A stretch of 64,000 nucleotides of DNA from Geothrix limicola (GTDB lineage: Bacteria; Acidobacteriota; Holophagae; Holophagales; Holophagaceae), in assembly GCF_030268085.1 (NCBI RefSeq), contig NZ_BSDE01000002.1, positions 124,001 to 188,000 of the forward strand, read 5' to 3'. The notes beneath the pieces are model-generated. The model did no database searches. It was not told the origin of the DNA and saw nothing but the letters and a program-made list of their open reading frames with translations. Below are positions 46,701-54,362 of the stretch, in pieces. Within the stretch, counting starts at the first letter, position 1; each line of letters starts with the position of its first letter. Made by a program: the position numbers and the translations under genes.

Positions 46701-49700
46701 GGGAAGAAGGTCATCCTGCGTTTCGCCAGTGTGGAAGTGGGGGACAAGCAGACCAGCTGGGTCTTCGATGATGTGAAGGTCTACGTGGAGGGCGCCTCGC
46801 TGGCCATTCCTCCCGCCGTGACGTCTCTGCTTCCGGCCTCCGGATTGGCGGGCCAGACGGTGGTGCACATCAAGGGCTCCAAGCTCTACAGCACCACCCG
46901 CGTGGACTTCAACGGCGTGGCCTGCACGGACTGGAGCCTCATCGGCGAGGACGAGCTCCTGGCCACCGTGCCGGTCGGCGCCACGTCCGGCACCGTGACC
47001 GTCACCACCAGCCATGGAAACGTCGCGGCCGGTACCTTCACCGTCACGCCCTGCATCGGCGACATCCTGGTGAACGGCGGCTTCGAGGCCGGCACCCAGG
47101 GCTGGACCGCCGCCAAGGACGTCATCTTCACCTACAATCCGGCCAGCAAATCGCCCCGCCCCGCCCAGGTTCAGCCGCGCACCGGCTCAGGCGAGGCCGC
47201 CATCGGGGGCACCAGCACCCTGGCCCAGAGCGTGACCATTCCCGCCAGCGCCACGGCCGCCCGCTTCAGCTTCTGGATGGCCGCCGACTCGGCCTGGGCC
47301 GCCACGCCGACGGATGCCCTCTCCGTGGTCATCCGGGATGGGGCCGGCAACCTCCTGCCCAACGGCGCCCTGCTCACCGTGAATGGGGATGGCGGCCACG
47401 AGCGCACCTGGTGGCCCTATGAGGTCGATCTGTCGGCCTTCGCGGGACAGACGGTCACCGTCAGCCTGGAAGCCAATGCCAAGCAGGTGAAGTACTACTT
47501 CGACGATGCCCGGCTCTACCTGGTGGGTGCCACGAACCCCGCCATCACGCGCATCGATCCCGCCAGCGCTGTCCCGGGCCAGACCTACGTGACCCTCACG
47601 GGCAGCAATTTCATGGGCCGTCCCCAGGTCACCTTCAACGGCATCGCCTCGACGGAGGTGAAGGTGCAGGATGCCACCCACGTGGTGGCCCTCGTGCCCG
47701 CGGGCGCCACCGCCGCGGGTCCCATCGTCCTCACGTCGGGAACCTCCGCGGCCACCAGCCCCCAGAACCTGGTGCTGGCCGACGGCAACCTCCTCACCAA
47801 TTCGTCCTTCGAGGCCGGTTCGCTGGGCTGGGAACCCTCCTGGAACAGCTATGACTTCTTCGGCCCCTACGGCGGCAGCCTGCCTCCCGCCCGCTCCGGC
47901 CACTGGGAAGGCTGGGTCGGCGGATTCGGCGGCGACAAGGTGGATTTCCTCGCCCAGGAAGTCCTGATCCCCAACTCGGTGAAGACCGCGGAGCTGCGCT
48001 TCTGGCTGCAGGTCAGCACCGACGATGCGGCCGGCAAGGACCAGTTCAAAGTCCGGGTCCTGGATCCCCTGACCCAGGCCCCCCTGGACGGTGGCGAGCT
48101 CAAGACCATCGGATGCCAGGATGGCTACCACACCTGGACCCTCGTCACGCTGGACATGACGCCCTTCAAGGGCAAGTTGGTGCGCCTGTCCCTGGAAAGC
48201 CAGGAGCACAAGAGCACCCTCGCCACCGCCGCCGATGCCACCTCCTGGTTCATCGAGGATGTGGAAATGGTCTACACGGGAACGGGCCCCTCGGCCCTTC
48301 CGGCGATCCAGGCCATCAGCCCGAGCAGCGGCATCGCCGGCGAAACGACCGTGAACATCTTCGGATCCAACTTCACCGGCGCCACGGGCGTTTCCATCAA
48401 CGGTGTGCCTGCGCCGAACTGGACGCTGGTGGGCCCCTCGCTCATCACGGTGGCCGTGCCTGCCACGGCCACCTCCGGCCCCATCAGCGTGCAGCTGCCT
48501 TCGGGCTCCATCACCAGCCCGACGAACTTCACGGCCCTGGAGCACACGCCCACACCGACGAACCTGCTGCCGTCCCGCGGCCCCGTCGGCACCCTGGTCG
48601 TGGTGGAGGGTAAGTATCTGGATCACACGACCCTCATCCTGCTGGGCAACCTGTCGGTGCCCTTCCGGGTGGACAGCCCCAACCAGCTGCGGATGTGGAT
48701 CCCTTCCGGCGCCACCACGGGCCAGGTCCGCTTCTTCAACCACAGCTCCGCGGGCCAGGCCAACGGCGGCACCTTCACCGTCGATGCGGCCGCCAGCCCC
48801 GTCTCCGTGTTCCTCGACGAGGTCATTCTCAGCCAGGGCACCCAGAACCCCCAGGGCGACGTGCCCCTCGTGCAGAACCGCTCCACCCTGCTGCGGGCCG
48901 TGGTGCGCGCCAACGGCACCAACAGCCTGAAGCCCCAGGTGAAGTTCACCCTGAAGGACGGCAAGGGCAACCTGCTGCTGGAGCAGGTGGTGGACGCGCC
49001 CCAGTGGGACGTTCCCGAGACCGTGGACTTCGCGGATGTGAACGCCACCTGGAACCTGCGAGTCCCCGCCAACCTCATGGCGGCCGACACGACCCTCCTC
49101 GTGACCCTGGATCCTTCCGGCAGCATCCCCGCCGTGGATCCCGGCCACCGCACCTGGCCCGCGGATGGGCAGCCCCTGGCGCTGGCGCCGAAGGATACCA
49201 AGACCTTCTCGGCCTACTTCGTGCCCGTGCAATACACCCACAAGGCCGATGGCAAGACCTACACCGGCATCCTGGGCGACACCCAGGTCAACCACAGCCT
49301 GGCCGACTACACGACGGGCATCAGTCGCGTCTGGCCCCTGCCCGACGCCCTGGACGTGCAGTCCCACGATGTGTTCGTGTCCGCCGCCGATCCCGGCGCC
49401 AACTATGAGTCCGGCACCTGGGAGCAGGTGCTCACCGAACTCCTCGCCCTCCGCGTGGCCGAGAAGCACCCCGAGCGCTACTACTACGGCATCATCGACC
49501 CCTGGTTCTGGTCCGGCGGCACGGGCATGGCCTTCCTCGCCAGCCCGGTGGCCATGGGCACCGACTGGGACTACCGCCCCGGCGGATCCACCTTCAACTA
49601 CCTGGCGGGCACCGTGGACCACGAGCTCGGCCATAGCCTCAGCCGGCGCCACAGCCCCTGCGGCGGCGCCGGAAGCCCCGATCCCGACTACCCGTATGCG

Positions 49701-50501
49701 GATGGAAGCATCGGCGTCCCCGGCTACGACCTCTGGGCCCAGGCCGGCCAGCCCGTGAACTACGATCCGTCCAACACGGCCGACGTCATGGCCTACTGCG
49801 GCTACACCTGGGTCTCCGACTACTGCTACAAGAAGGTCCTGGACTACCGCCTCAGCGGCCAGGATCCCACGATCAGTACACCGGCTCCCGGTGCGGCGGC
49901 GCAGGATTGCCTCCTGGTCTGGGGCACGATGACCGATGGCGTGATGACCCTCAACCCCGGGTTCAGCCTCCAGACGATGCCCACCGCGCCCGAGAAGGGT
50001 GCCACCTACAAGGTGGAACTGCTGGACGCCGCGGGCGGCGTCATCGGGCAGGCCAAGTTCGAGCCCAAGCCCAGCTGCGAAAACGGTGGAAGGTCCATGG
50101 GCTTCGCCCTCGCCGTGCCCCTGACCGCCTCCAAGGCAGGTGCCACCGGCGCCACGAACGGAAACCCCGCCCTTCCCGCGCTGTCGGGCCTCCGCGTCAC
50201 GCGCAACGGGGAAACCCTCGCCGCCCGTGAGGTCCCGAAGGGCGCCACGGCTCAGGAGGCCCTTGCTTCAGGCGCCAGCGCCTCCAGTGCGGCCGCCAAC
50301 GCCTTCACCCTCAAGGAAGGCGGTGTCCGCTTCACCTGGGACGCCACCAAGTACCCGATGGCGATGATCCGCAATGACAAGGGCCAGGTCATCGCCTTCG
50401 CCCGCGGCGGCGCCATCGACCTGCCCACCCAGAGCCGGCGCCTGGAGGTGGACTTCTCCGACGGCGCCACCAGCTTCAAGCAGGCGATCGACGTCCAGTA
50501 G
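43773..50501 (+). CDS. Giant IPT/TIG-repeat lipoprotein with C-terminal metzincin-like protease domain (paralog C)
   Basis: A 2,242-residue lipoprotein with lipobox SVGC at Cys24; the ATG follows AGAGG. It has four N-terminal IPT/TIG domains, of a distinct subtype (GWEGDTVTLTGTGLTG), then five jelly-roll-like modules, each opening like LLNGDFEQGPVGWDQ and each separated by one IPT domain. Two more IPT domains and a segment SVFLDEVILSQGTQN follow. The protease-like site is HELGHSLSRRH from His1950 with DVMAYCGYTWVSDYCYKKV. The C-terminal region aligns with A and B. Compared with them the IPT stalk is short and ligand-binding modules are multiplied. It is on the opposite strand from A and B and has its own promoter region and terminator-like hairpin. 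Confidence 0.8.
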   Translation: MQPKHTFGLGAVALTLVGSLSVGCGGGKSDPSKPAPTLTGFSPASGWEGDTVTLSGHAFTGATSITINGLAATDLKVLSDTSATATVPKGATSGPIRIQTPGGSATSTQSFQMLQLTLADVAPATGWEGDTITLTGTGFTGATSVAFNGTAAASFQVASDTQIKAMVPVGATSGTVTVQTPHGTTTSGSPFQVRHVALTSFAPAAGWEGDTVTLTGTGLTGTTAVSFNGLAAASFVVVSDTQITAAVPVGASTGALTLQTPHGTAQSSQAFQVNLPSASPWIETFSPTSGLPGDTIRITGSYLSGVSGIKIGGVAATTFTARTPNTLDVVVPAAAQTGKITLTSAGGPASSADDFHLMSGQLLLNPDFEQGFTAWQGTAGAVIDAFQGKYGTSPRSGHFYGHLAGETGTQTLFQTVTIPTDVTDAQLSLWLALETLEQGPADTLNLKIRDANGALISLLKTWDSGTASQDWTNFTFDLSAFKGQTIQVYFESLQTDSTPNVADGSSWWIDDVTLNVSFPATSRPPAVSGFAPAAGFPGITWVTLSGTNLIGTTGVQFNGTSATQIQQVDASTVRALVPAGATSGPITVTTTHGPAASTGSFNVSTPVANLLLNGDFEQGPVGWDQNVFLRSGINYYVPSPHSGLAYGYLGYYGKDATDWTSQVVSIPAGVQATLSYWLIMGTFEDTARDTYEVRIEDPVSGAILGTEQKLTCQNGPLGWTQYSLDLSKYAGQQVRIRFTSIEVGDRPTYWFIDDAGLYVTGAASAVLPTATSITPAFGFAGETFVTLSGTNLFGVKSVSFNGTLAKNVTNGSNGLVVQIPAGATSGPITLTTDHGIGTTAPFEVAQPVANLIVNGDMETGAQAWTPADYVFNAKTYTNSPLADAHSGLCYGYVGGMGTDFVDTMDQTLDIPAGTTRATLTYWLGRTTDETTARDTFQIQILDAADGTTLLGTAQTIDCLSGPGDWAYEMVDLTPWKGKKVILRFASVEVGDKQTSWVFDDVKVYVEGASLAIPPAVTSLLPASGLAGQTVVHIKGSKLYSTTRVDFNGVACTDWSLIGEDELLATVPVGATSGTVTVTTSHGNVAAGTFTVTPCIGDILVNGGFEAGTQGWTAAKDVIFTYNPASKSPRPAQVQPRTGSGEAAIGGTSTLAQSVTIPASATAARFSFWMAADSAWAATPTDALSVVIRDGAGNLLPNGALLTVNGDGGHERTWWPYEVDLSAFAGQTVTVSLEANAKQVKYYFDDARLYLVGATNPAITRIDPASAVPGQTYVTLTGSNFMGRPQVTFNGIASTEVKVQDATHVVALVPAGATAAGPIVLTSGTSAATSPQNLVLADGNLLTNSSFEAGSLGWEPSWNSYDFFGPYGGSLPPARSGHWEGWVGGFGGDKVDFLAQEVLIPNSVKTAELRFWLQVSTDDAAGKDQFKVRVLDPLTQAPLDGGELKTIGCQDGYHTWTLVTLDMTPFKGKLVRLSLESQEHKSTLATAADATSWFIEDVEMVYTGTGPSALPAIQAISPSSGIAGETTVNIFGSNFTGATGVSINGVPAPNWTLVGPSLITVAVPATATSGPISVQLPSGSITSPTNFTALEHTPTPTNLLPSRGPVGTLVVVEGKYLDHTTLILLGNLSVPFRVDSPNQLRMWIPSGATTGQVRFFNHSSAGQANGGTFTVDAAASPVSVFLDEVILSQGTQNPQGDVPLVQNRSTLLRAVVRANGTNSLKPQVKFTLKDGKGNLLLEQVVDAPQWDVPETVDFADVNATWNLRVPANLMAADTTLLVTLDPSGSIPAVDPGHRTWPADGQPLALAPKDTKTFSAYFVPVQYTHKADGKTYTGILGDTQVNHSLADYTTGISRVWPLPDALDVQSHDVFVSAADPGANYESGTWEQVLTELLALRVAEKHPERYYYGIIDPWFWSGGTGMAFLASPVAMGTDWDYRPGGSTFNYLAGTVDHELGHSLSRRHSPCGGAGSPDPDYPYADGSIGVPGYDLWAQAGQPVNYDPSNTADVMAYCGYTWVSDYCYKKVLDYRLSGQDPTISTPAPGAAAQDCLLVWGTMTDGVMTLNPGFSLQTMPTAPEKGATYKVELLDAAGGVIGQAKFEPKPSCENGGRSMGFALAVPLTASKAGATGATNGNPALPALSGLRVTRNGETLAAREVPKGATAQEALASGASASSAAANAFTLKEGGVRFTWDATKYPMAMIRNDKGQVIAFARGGAIDLPTQSRRLEVDFSDGATSFKQAIDVQ

Positions 50502-50521
50502 ACCGCCGCGATCCGATGCGA

Positions 50522-50543
50522 CAGGCCCCCGTCCGGGGGCCTG
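50522..50543 (+). terminator. Hairpin downstream of paralog C
   Basis: CAGGCCCCCG (50522-50531) and CGGGGGCCTG (50534-50543) are a perfect 10-bp inverted repeat with a two-base spacer, 20 bases after the stop. The stem core matches the terminator of paralog A. No U-tract follows. Confidence 0.55.
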
Positions 50544-50700
50544 CCCATGTACCTCTGTGGGTTCAGCTCACGGTAGTCCGAATGATCTATATCAATATTT
50601 CATTCATCTTACATAAAAATATTTCGTGGCGTTTTTCATTTGAGGAGCCCATGATGACGGCCTCAAAGCCCATTCCCTGGATGGGGAGAAGGAGGTGGAT

Positions 50701-51867
50701 ATGTTTCGGATGCATCGATCTTTCGCGCTGGTCAGTGGTCTGGGCCTGGCCTTATTCCTCGGTTGCGGCGGATCCGGAAGCAGCCGGACGTCCGGTATGG
50801 GGACTTCGGCCACCATGAACGTGCACCTCGTCGACGGCCCCATCGCGGGCTTCCAGGAGGTCAATGTCAACATCCAGAAGGTGGAAATCAACAGTGCCGG
50901 GACCTGGACCACCCTCGGCACTCCGAACAGGACCGTGAACCTGCTGAACCTCGTGGGCGGCGTGGACGAGACGCTGATCTCGGGTGCCACCCTGCCCGCG
51001 GGCCAGTACGGGCAGATGCGGCTGATCCTCGGTTCGGGCAACACCGTCAAGCTGTCGGATGGCACCGTGCAGCCCCTGAAGGTGCCCTCGGGCATGGAAA
51101 GCGGCATCAAGCTCATCGTGAACTTCGACGTGGCCGCGGGCACCACGAAGGATGTGTGGATCGACTTCGACGCCGCCCATTCCATCCAGGTCATCATGGC
51201 CGGTGCCTCGGGCCAGTACATCCTCCGCCCCACCATCTGGGCCTTCGATAAGCTCGTCACCGGATCCATCCACGGCGTGCTGACCGATGCGGCCGGAGGC
51301 GCGCCCCTGGCCGGCGCGACGGTCTACGCCGAAGGGTTCGACGGCTCGGGCAACGCCTTCCTCGCCCGCACCACCACCACCGACGCGACCGGCGCCTACA
51401 CGCTGGATCTTCTGCCCGTGGGCTCGACCTACTACGTGGTCAGCCAGCCCGTGCTCGGATCCACCACCCTCACGGTCTACGACGCCAAGGCCAGCGACGG
51501 CTTTGCGCTGAGCGCCGCGACGCCGGTCTTCACCTACAGCGCCGCGTTCACCGCCGACACGGCCGTCGGAGGCGTGTCCGGAAACCTGACCCCTCTCGCC
51601 ACGAGCAGCCAGAGCGATCAGGTCCGCCTTTTCCAGTCCCTGAGCACGTCCAGCGGCAACCACACCTTCATTCTGCGCAGCGGCATGGCCACCGCGGGGA
51701 CTTCTACGGAAACCTACGGCTTCACCTCCTTGCCGGCGGGTTCGTACAGCCTTCAGGCCCTGCGCGCCACCTTGAACCTGGATGGCACGACCACGATCAC
51801 GTCCTCCACGGTCCAGCCCGCCACGGTCACCGCCGGGGCGACGGCCACCGTGAACCTGACGCTCTGA
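50701..51867 (+). CDS. DUF4382 lipoprotein with carboxypeptidase-regulatory-like domain
   Basis: A 388-residue lipoprotein with lipobox FLGC at Cys22. The ATG at 50701 is fixed by GGAGGTGGAT immediately upstream. Residues about 40-175 are a DUF4382 domain (NVHLVDGPIAGFQEVNVNI, LPAGQYGQMRLIL). Residues about 185-260 are a carboxypeptidase-regulatory/transthyretin-like fold (GSIHGVLTDAAGGAPLAGAT, TDATGAYTLDLLPVGS). A third beta-rich segment closes the chain. DUF4382 proteins are surface lipoproteins of unknown role. The 200-base leader (50502-50700) is AT-rich around 50580-50640 and probably holds its own promoter. Confidence 0.85.
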   Translation: MFRMHRSFALVSGLGLALFLGCGGSGSSRTSGMGTSATMNVHLVDGPIAGFQEVNVNIQKVEINSAGTWTTLGTPNRTVNLLNLVGGVDETLISGATLPAGQYGQMRLILGSGNTVKLSDGTVQPLKVPSGMESGIKLIVNFDVAAGTTKDVWIDFDAAHSIQVIMAGASGQYILRPTIWAFDKLVTGSIHGVLTDAAGGAPLAGATVYAEGFDGSGNAFLARTTTTDATGAYTLDLLPVGSTYYVVSQPVLGSTTLTVYDAKASDGFALSAATPVFTYSAAFTADTAVGGVSGNLTPLATSSQSDQVRLFQSLSTSSGNHTFILRSGMATAGTSTETYGFTSLPAGSYSLQALRATLNLDGTTTITSSTVQPATVTAGATATVNLTL

Positions 51868-51886
51868 GCCTTCGGTCTTCGGGCGC

Positions 51887-52228
51887 TCAGCGCCAGTGGC
51901 CCTCGATCCAGTACCATCCGCGCTCGTGCCGTTCCCAGTGGCCGTCCTCCCAGACGACGCTGGGGCGCGGCCTCACGTGATAGTAGCCGGGCACCCAGAC
52001 ATAGCCGCGGCCCTCCCAGCTCCAGTGGCCCGCCACCCAGTAGTGGTCCCGCGAGGGCGGTTCGGAAACCCGCTCGTAGCGCACCGGCGGGGGTTCGCGC
52101 TCGACATAGGTGTAGCGGACCACGGGAACCGGCGCGATCACGGCCACCCGGCCGCGCGGCGTCACCACGCAGGCCGTGCTGAGCAGCCCCAGCGCGGCGA
52201 TGAGGATCATGGAACGATCGGCTTTCAT
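51887..52228 (-). CDS. YXWGXW-repeat lipoprotein
   Basis: A 113-residue lipoprotein with lipobox STAC at Cys20. The start at 52226-52228 is chosen because it gives this signal, preceded by CGGAGT. After a Pro/Val-rich stretch (PVPVVRYTYVEREPPP), the C-terminal half has three Trp/Gly/His-rich repeats (WVAGHWSWEGRGYVWVPGYY, WEDGHWERHERGWYWIEGHW) of the YXWGXW family. These occur on small envelope proteins in diderm bacteria with no defined function. It converges with the DUF4382 gene, with 19 bases between the stops. Confidence 0.85.
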   Translation of the reverse strand: MKADRSMILIAALGLLSTACVVTPRGRVAVIAPVPVVRYTYVEREPPPVRYERVSEPPSRDHYWVAGHWSWEGRGYVWVPGYYHVRPRPSVVWEDGHWERHERGWYWIEGHWR

Positions 52229-52343
52229 GGCTGTGACTCCGAGAAGAAGACAAGGGCTTGGGAGGCCGGGCCTCCTCATGATTGGAGGTGCTGAACCCGG
52301 CGAAGGTTGAGGCCTGGTTCAGCGTCCGCCTTCGAGCATGGGA

Positions 52344-52913
52344 TCAGGACCCCGCCGGCAGCCGCCGCACGGCCAGGATCTTCACCGGCGGCGTGAGGGC
52401 CTGGGCCTTCGCGGGGCGGGCCTGAATCTTCCGCACCACCTCCATCCCCTTCACCACGCGCCCGAAGGCCGCGAAGCCCTGCCCATCCGGGTTGCGCCGG
52501 CCACCGAAATCCAGCTCCGGCTGGTCGCCCACGCAGATAAAGAAATCGCTGGTGGCGCTGTCCGGCGTGTCCCGGGCCATGGAGAGGGTACCGTCCACGT
52601 GCTTCAGGCCCGTGTCGCGGGTGCGCTCCAGCGGAATGGGCGGGAAGTCCCGGTCCTCGCGCGCCGCGCCGCCCTGGATCACCTCGATCTTCACCTTGTT
52701 CTGGGGCTGGTTGTCTGGCCTCACGGTGCGGTGGAAGCGCCCCTCCTTGTAAGCCCCCGCATCCACGTAGCGCAGGAAGTTCGCCACGGTCCGCGGCGCC
52801 TTGGCATCCTCCAGCAGAATTTCCAGGGTGCCGAGCTCGGTCTCGATGGCGACGCGCGACTGCGCCGCCAGAGGAAGGGCCAGCAGGAGAAAGCCGAGCA
52901 GGCGGGGAATCAT
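52344..52913 (-). CDS. Peptidyl-prolyl cis-trans isomerase, cyclophilin type (exported)
   Basis: A 189-residue cyclophilin with a signal peptide (MIPRLLGFLLLALPLAAQS), so acting in the periplasm, where it speeds proline isomerisation during folding. Landmarks are FHRTVRPDNQ (catalytic Arg region), DGTLSMARDTPDSATSDFFI and GFAAFGRVVKGMEVV. It keeps the bacterial GxxxxSMAR core. Length is typical. It stands 37 bases before the DUF885 gene on the minus strand, probably co-transcribed with it. Confidence 0.92.
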   Translation of the reverse strand: MIPRLLGFLLLALPLAAQSRVAIETELGTLEILLEDAKAPRTVANFLRYVDAGAYKEGRFHRTVRPDNQPQNKVKIEVIQGGAAREDRDFPPIPLERTRDTGLKHVDGTLSMARDTPDSATSDFFICVGDQPELDFGGRRNPDGQGFAAFGRVVKGMEVVRKIQARPAKAQALTPPVKILAVRRLPAGS

Positions 52914-52950
52914 GCGGACTCCGGCAGGAAAGAGGTGTCGCCTTGGATGC

Positions 52951-54171
52951 CTACAGCCCCAGCGCCTTCGGCAGCCGCGGGCTGGAGATGAGATCGACGA
53001 AGACTTCCCAGCGGCGGGCGGGATTCTCGACGGTGCCGCCCTGCTTGATCACCCAGTCCCGCACGAGCTGCTCGCCCAGGTTGTAGTTGATGACGTAGCT
53101 GCGGTAGGCGTCGATGAAACGCAGGCGCTGCGCGGCCTGGGCTTCGGTGCGCAGGGAATATTTCACGAGGAAGGCCTCGGCCTGGGCTCGGTCGAGCCGC
53201 CCGTCCAGGTAGCCGCGGGCGGCCTCGTTGTCGGCGAAGGCCAGCACCTTCATCTCGGCCTGCACCCGCGCCCAGGATTCGGCGTCACGGGGATCCAGAC
53301 CCGCGAGCGGGAACAGCACGTCGCGCTCGAAGGCCAGGCGCTCCTGGCCCGGGAAGGCCACCTCGATGCCGAAGTTGGCGGTGCCTTCGGCGATGAGGGA
53401 CTGGGGCGAGAACAGCGGGTAGACCGTGAATTCCACCCAGCCTCGTCCTTGGGCGTAGCGCTGTTCCAGCAGTGCGTTGTAGACGTGGTGGCCCGGATAG
53501 CCTTCGTGGGCCGCCAGATCCAGGGCCCGGTCGATGGACAGCGGCAGGTCCAGGTTCACCTGGATCACCGAGTTCCCGCCGCCCTGGTACCAGTTGTAGG
53601 CCGACCAGGGCTTGTCCTTCACGTATTCCACGCGGAAGAGGTCGGGGTCGGGCAGGGTGGCGCGGCGCCGCGTGCGCTCGCGGGCCTCCGTGATGGCCGC
53701 CTGGAAGACCGCGTCCACGCGATCCACCGGCACGAGGATGCGCTCCCGCAGGCGCTGGTAGCGGTCCTGCACGGAGCCGGAGCCCTGGAGGATGGCGTCC
53801 AGCCGCCCCAGGGCCTCCTGCAGGGTGGTTTCAGGCACGTGGGCGGGACGGACCTGGTAGAGCGCCTCGGCCTCGTCATCGAAGCTGAAGGGGTGGCCCG
53901 CCAGGTGAGCGAGGCGCGCATCCACGGCGCCGAGCTGACCGAGCAGGTAGTCACGCCGGACGGTTTCCACCGCCGGCACCTCCGCCGCCGCGATGCCCGC
54001 CAGCAGCCGCCCCGCCTCGGCCTTCAATTCACCCAGCGGACGCGGCTCGCCGGCATCGGCGGCCGCCTTCAGATCCGCGGGCCCATAGTAGGCGTCCACA
54101 AAATTGGCATCGTGGCGGCCCACCGCCAGCACCAGGTTCACGTAGTCGATGGCCCACTTGGAAAGCGACAT
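52951..54171 (-). CDS. DUF885 family protein (putative metallopeptidase fold)
   Basis: A 406-residue protein of the DUF885 family, which includes putative zinc-dependent peptidases related to M32-like folds. It shows the family motif AAHEGYPGHHVYN (the HExxxGHH pattern) and the later EGTANFGIEVAFP segment that supplies the third ligand. No signal peptide is evident, so it is probably cytoplasmic. The ATG at 54169-54171 follows AAGGAG; the longer open frame upstream runs through a palindromic repeat and is rejected. Substrate unknown. Upstream of the cyclophilin gene. Confidence 0.82.
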   Translation of the reverse strand: MSLSKWAIDYVNLVLAVGRHDANFVDAYYGPADLKAAADAGEPRPLGELKAEAGRLLAGIAAAEVPAVETVRRDYLLGQLGAVDARLAHLAGHPFSFDDEAEALYQVRPAHVPETTLQEALGRLDAILQGSGSVQDRYQRLRERILVPVDRVDAVFQAAITEARERTRRRATLPDPDLFRVEYVKDKPWSAYNWYQGGGNSVIQVNLDLPLSIDRALDLAAHEGYPGHHVYNALLEQRYAQGRGWVEFTVYPLFSPQSLIAEGTANFGIEVAFPGQERLAFERDVLFPLAGLDPRDAESWARVQAEMKVLAFADNEAARGYLDGRLDRAQAEAFLVKYSLRTEAQAAQRLRFIDAYRSYVINYNLGEQLVRDWVIKQGGTVENPARRWEVFVDLISSPRLPKALGL

Positions 54172-54220
54172 GGCGTTCGGCTCCTTGCCTTGGAATGTAC
54201 ACGGGATGGGCGTGACGAGG

Positions 54221-54325
54221 ATCCAGGACCTGATGCCTGGGCTCGGCCCAGGCATCAGGTGGGGGAGCACGAGGGGGGACGCAGAGGGCGTGCAGGGTCC
54301 GGACGGTCCCCCCGGGTCATGGCAG
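54221..54325. repeat. Two-hairpin palindromic element, copy A (intergenic)
   Basis: The first hairpin is a perfect 13-bp stem (54229-54241 with 54247-54259) with loop CTCGG. The second pairs GGGGGGAC (54273-54280) with GTCCCCCC (54306-54313). The 29 bases 54259-54287 are identical to 62836-62864 in copy B, and the flanks align with a one-base indel out to a shared GGCAG. It lies between the DUF885 gene and dinB. Confidence 0.8.
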
Positions 54326-54362
54326 ATGATTCCGTCCTTGATTCGTCATACTGGCCACCGTC

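Noticed and set aside
54172-54270. N-terminal extension of the DUF885 protein by 33 residues
   Set aside because: The extension is encoded by the palindromic element and lacks a ribosome-binding site; the internal ATG at 54171 has AAGGAG and the family start.
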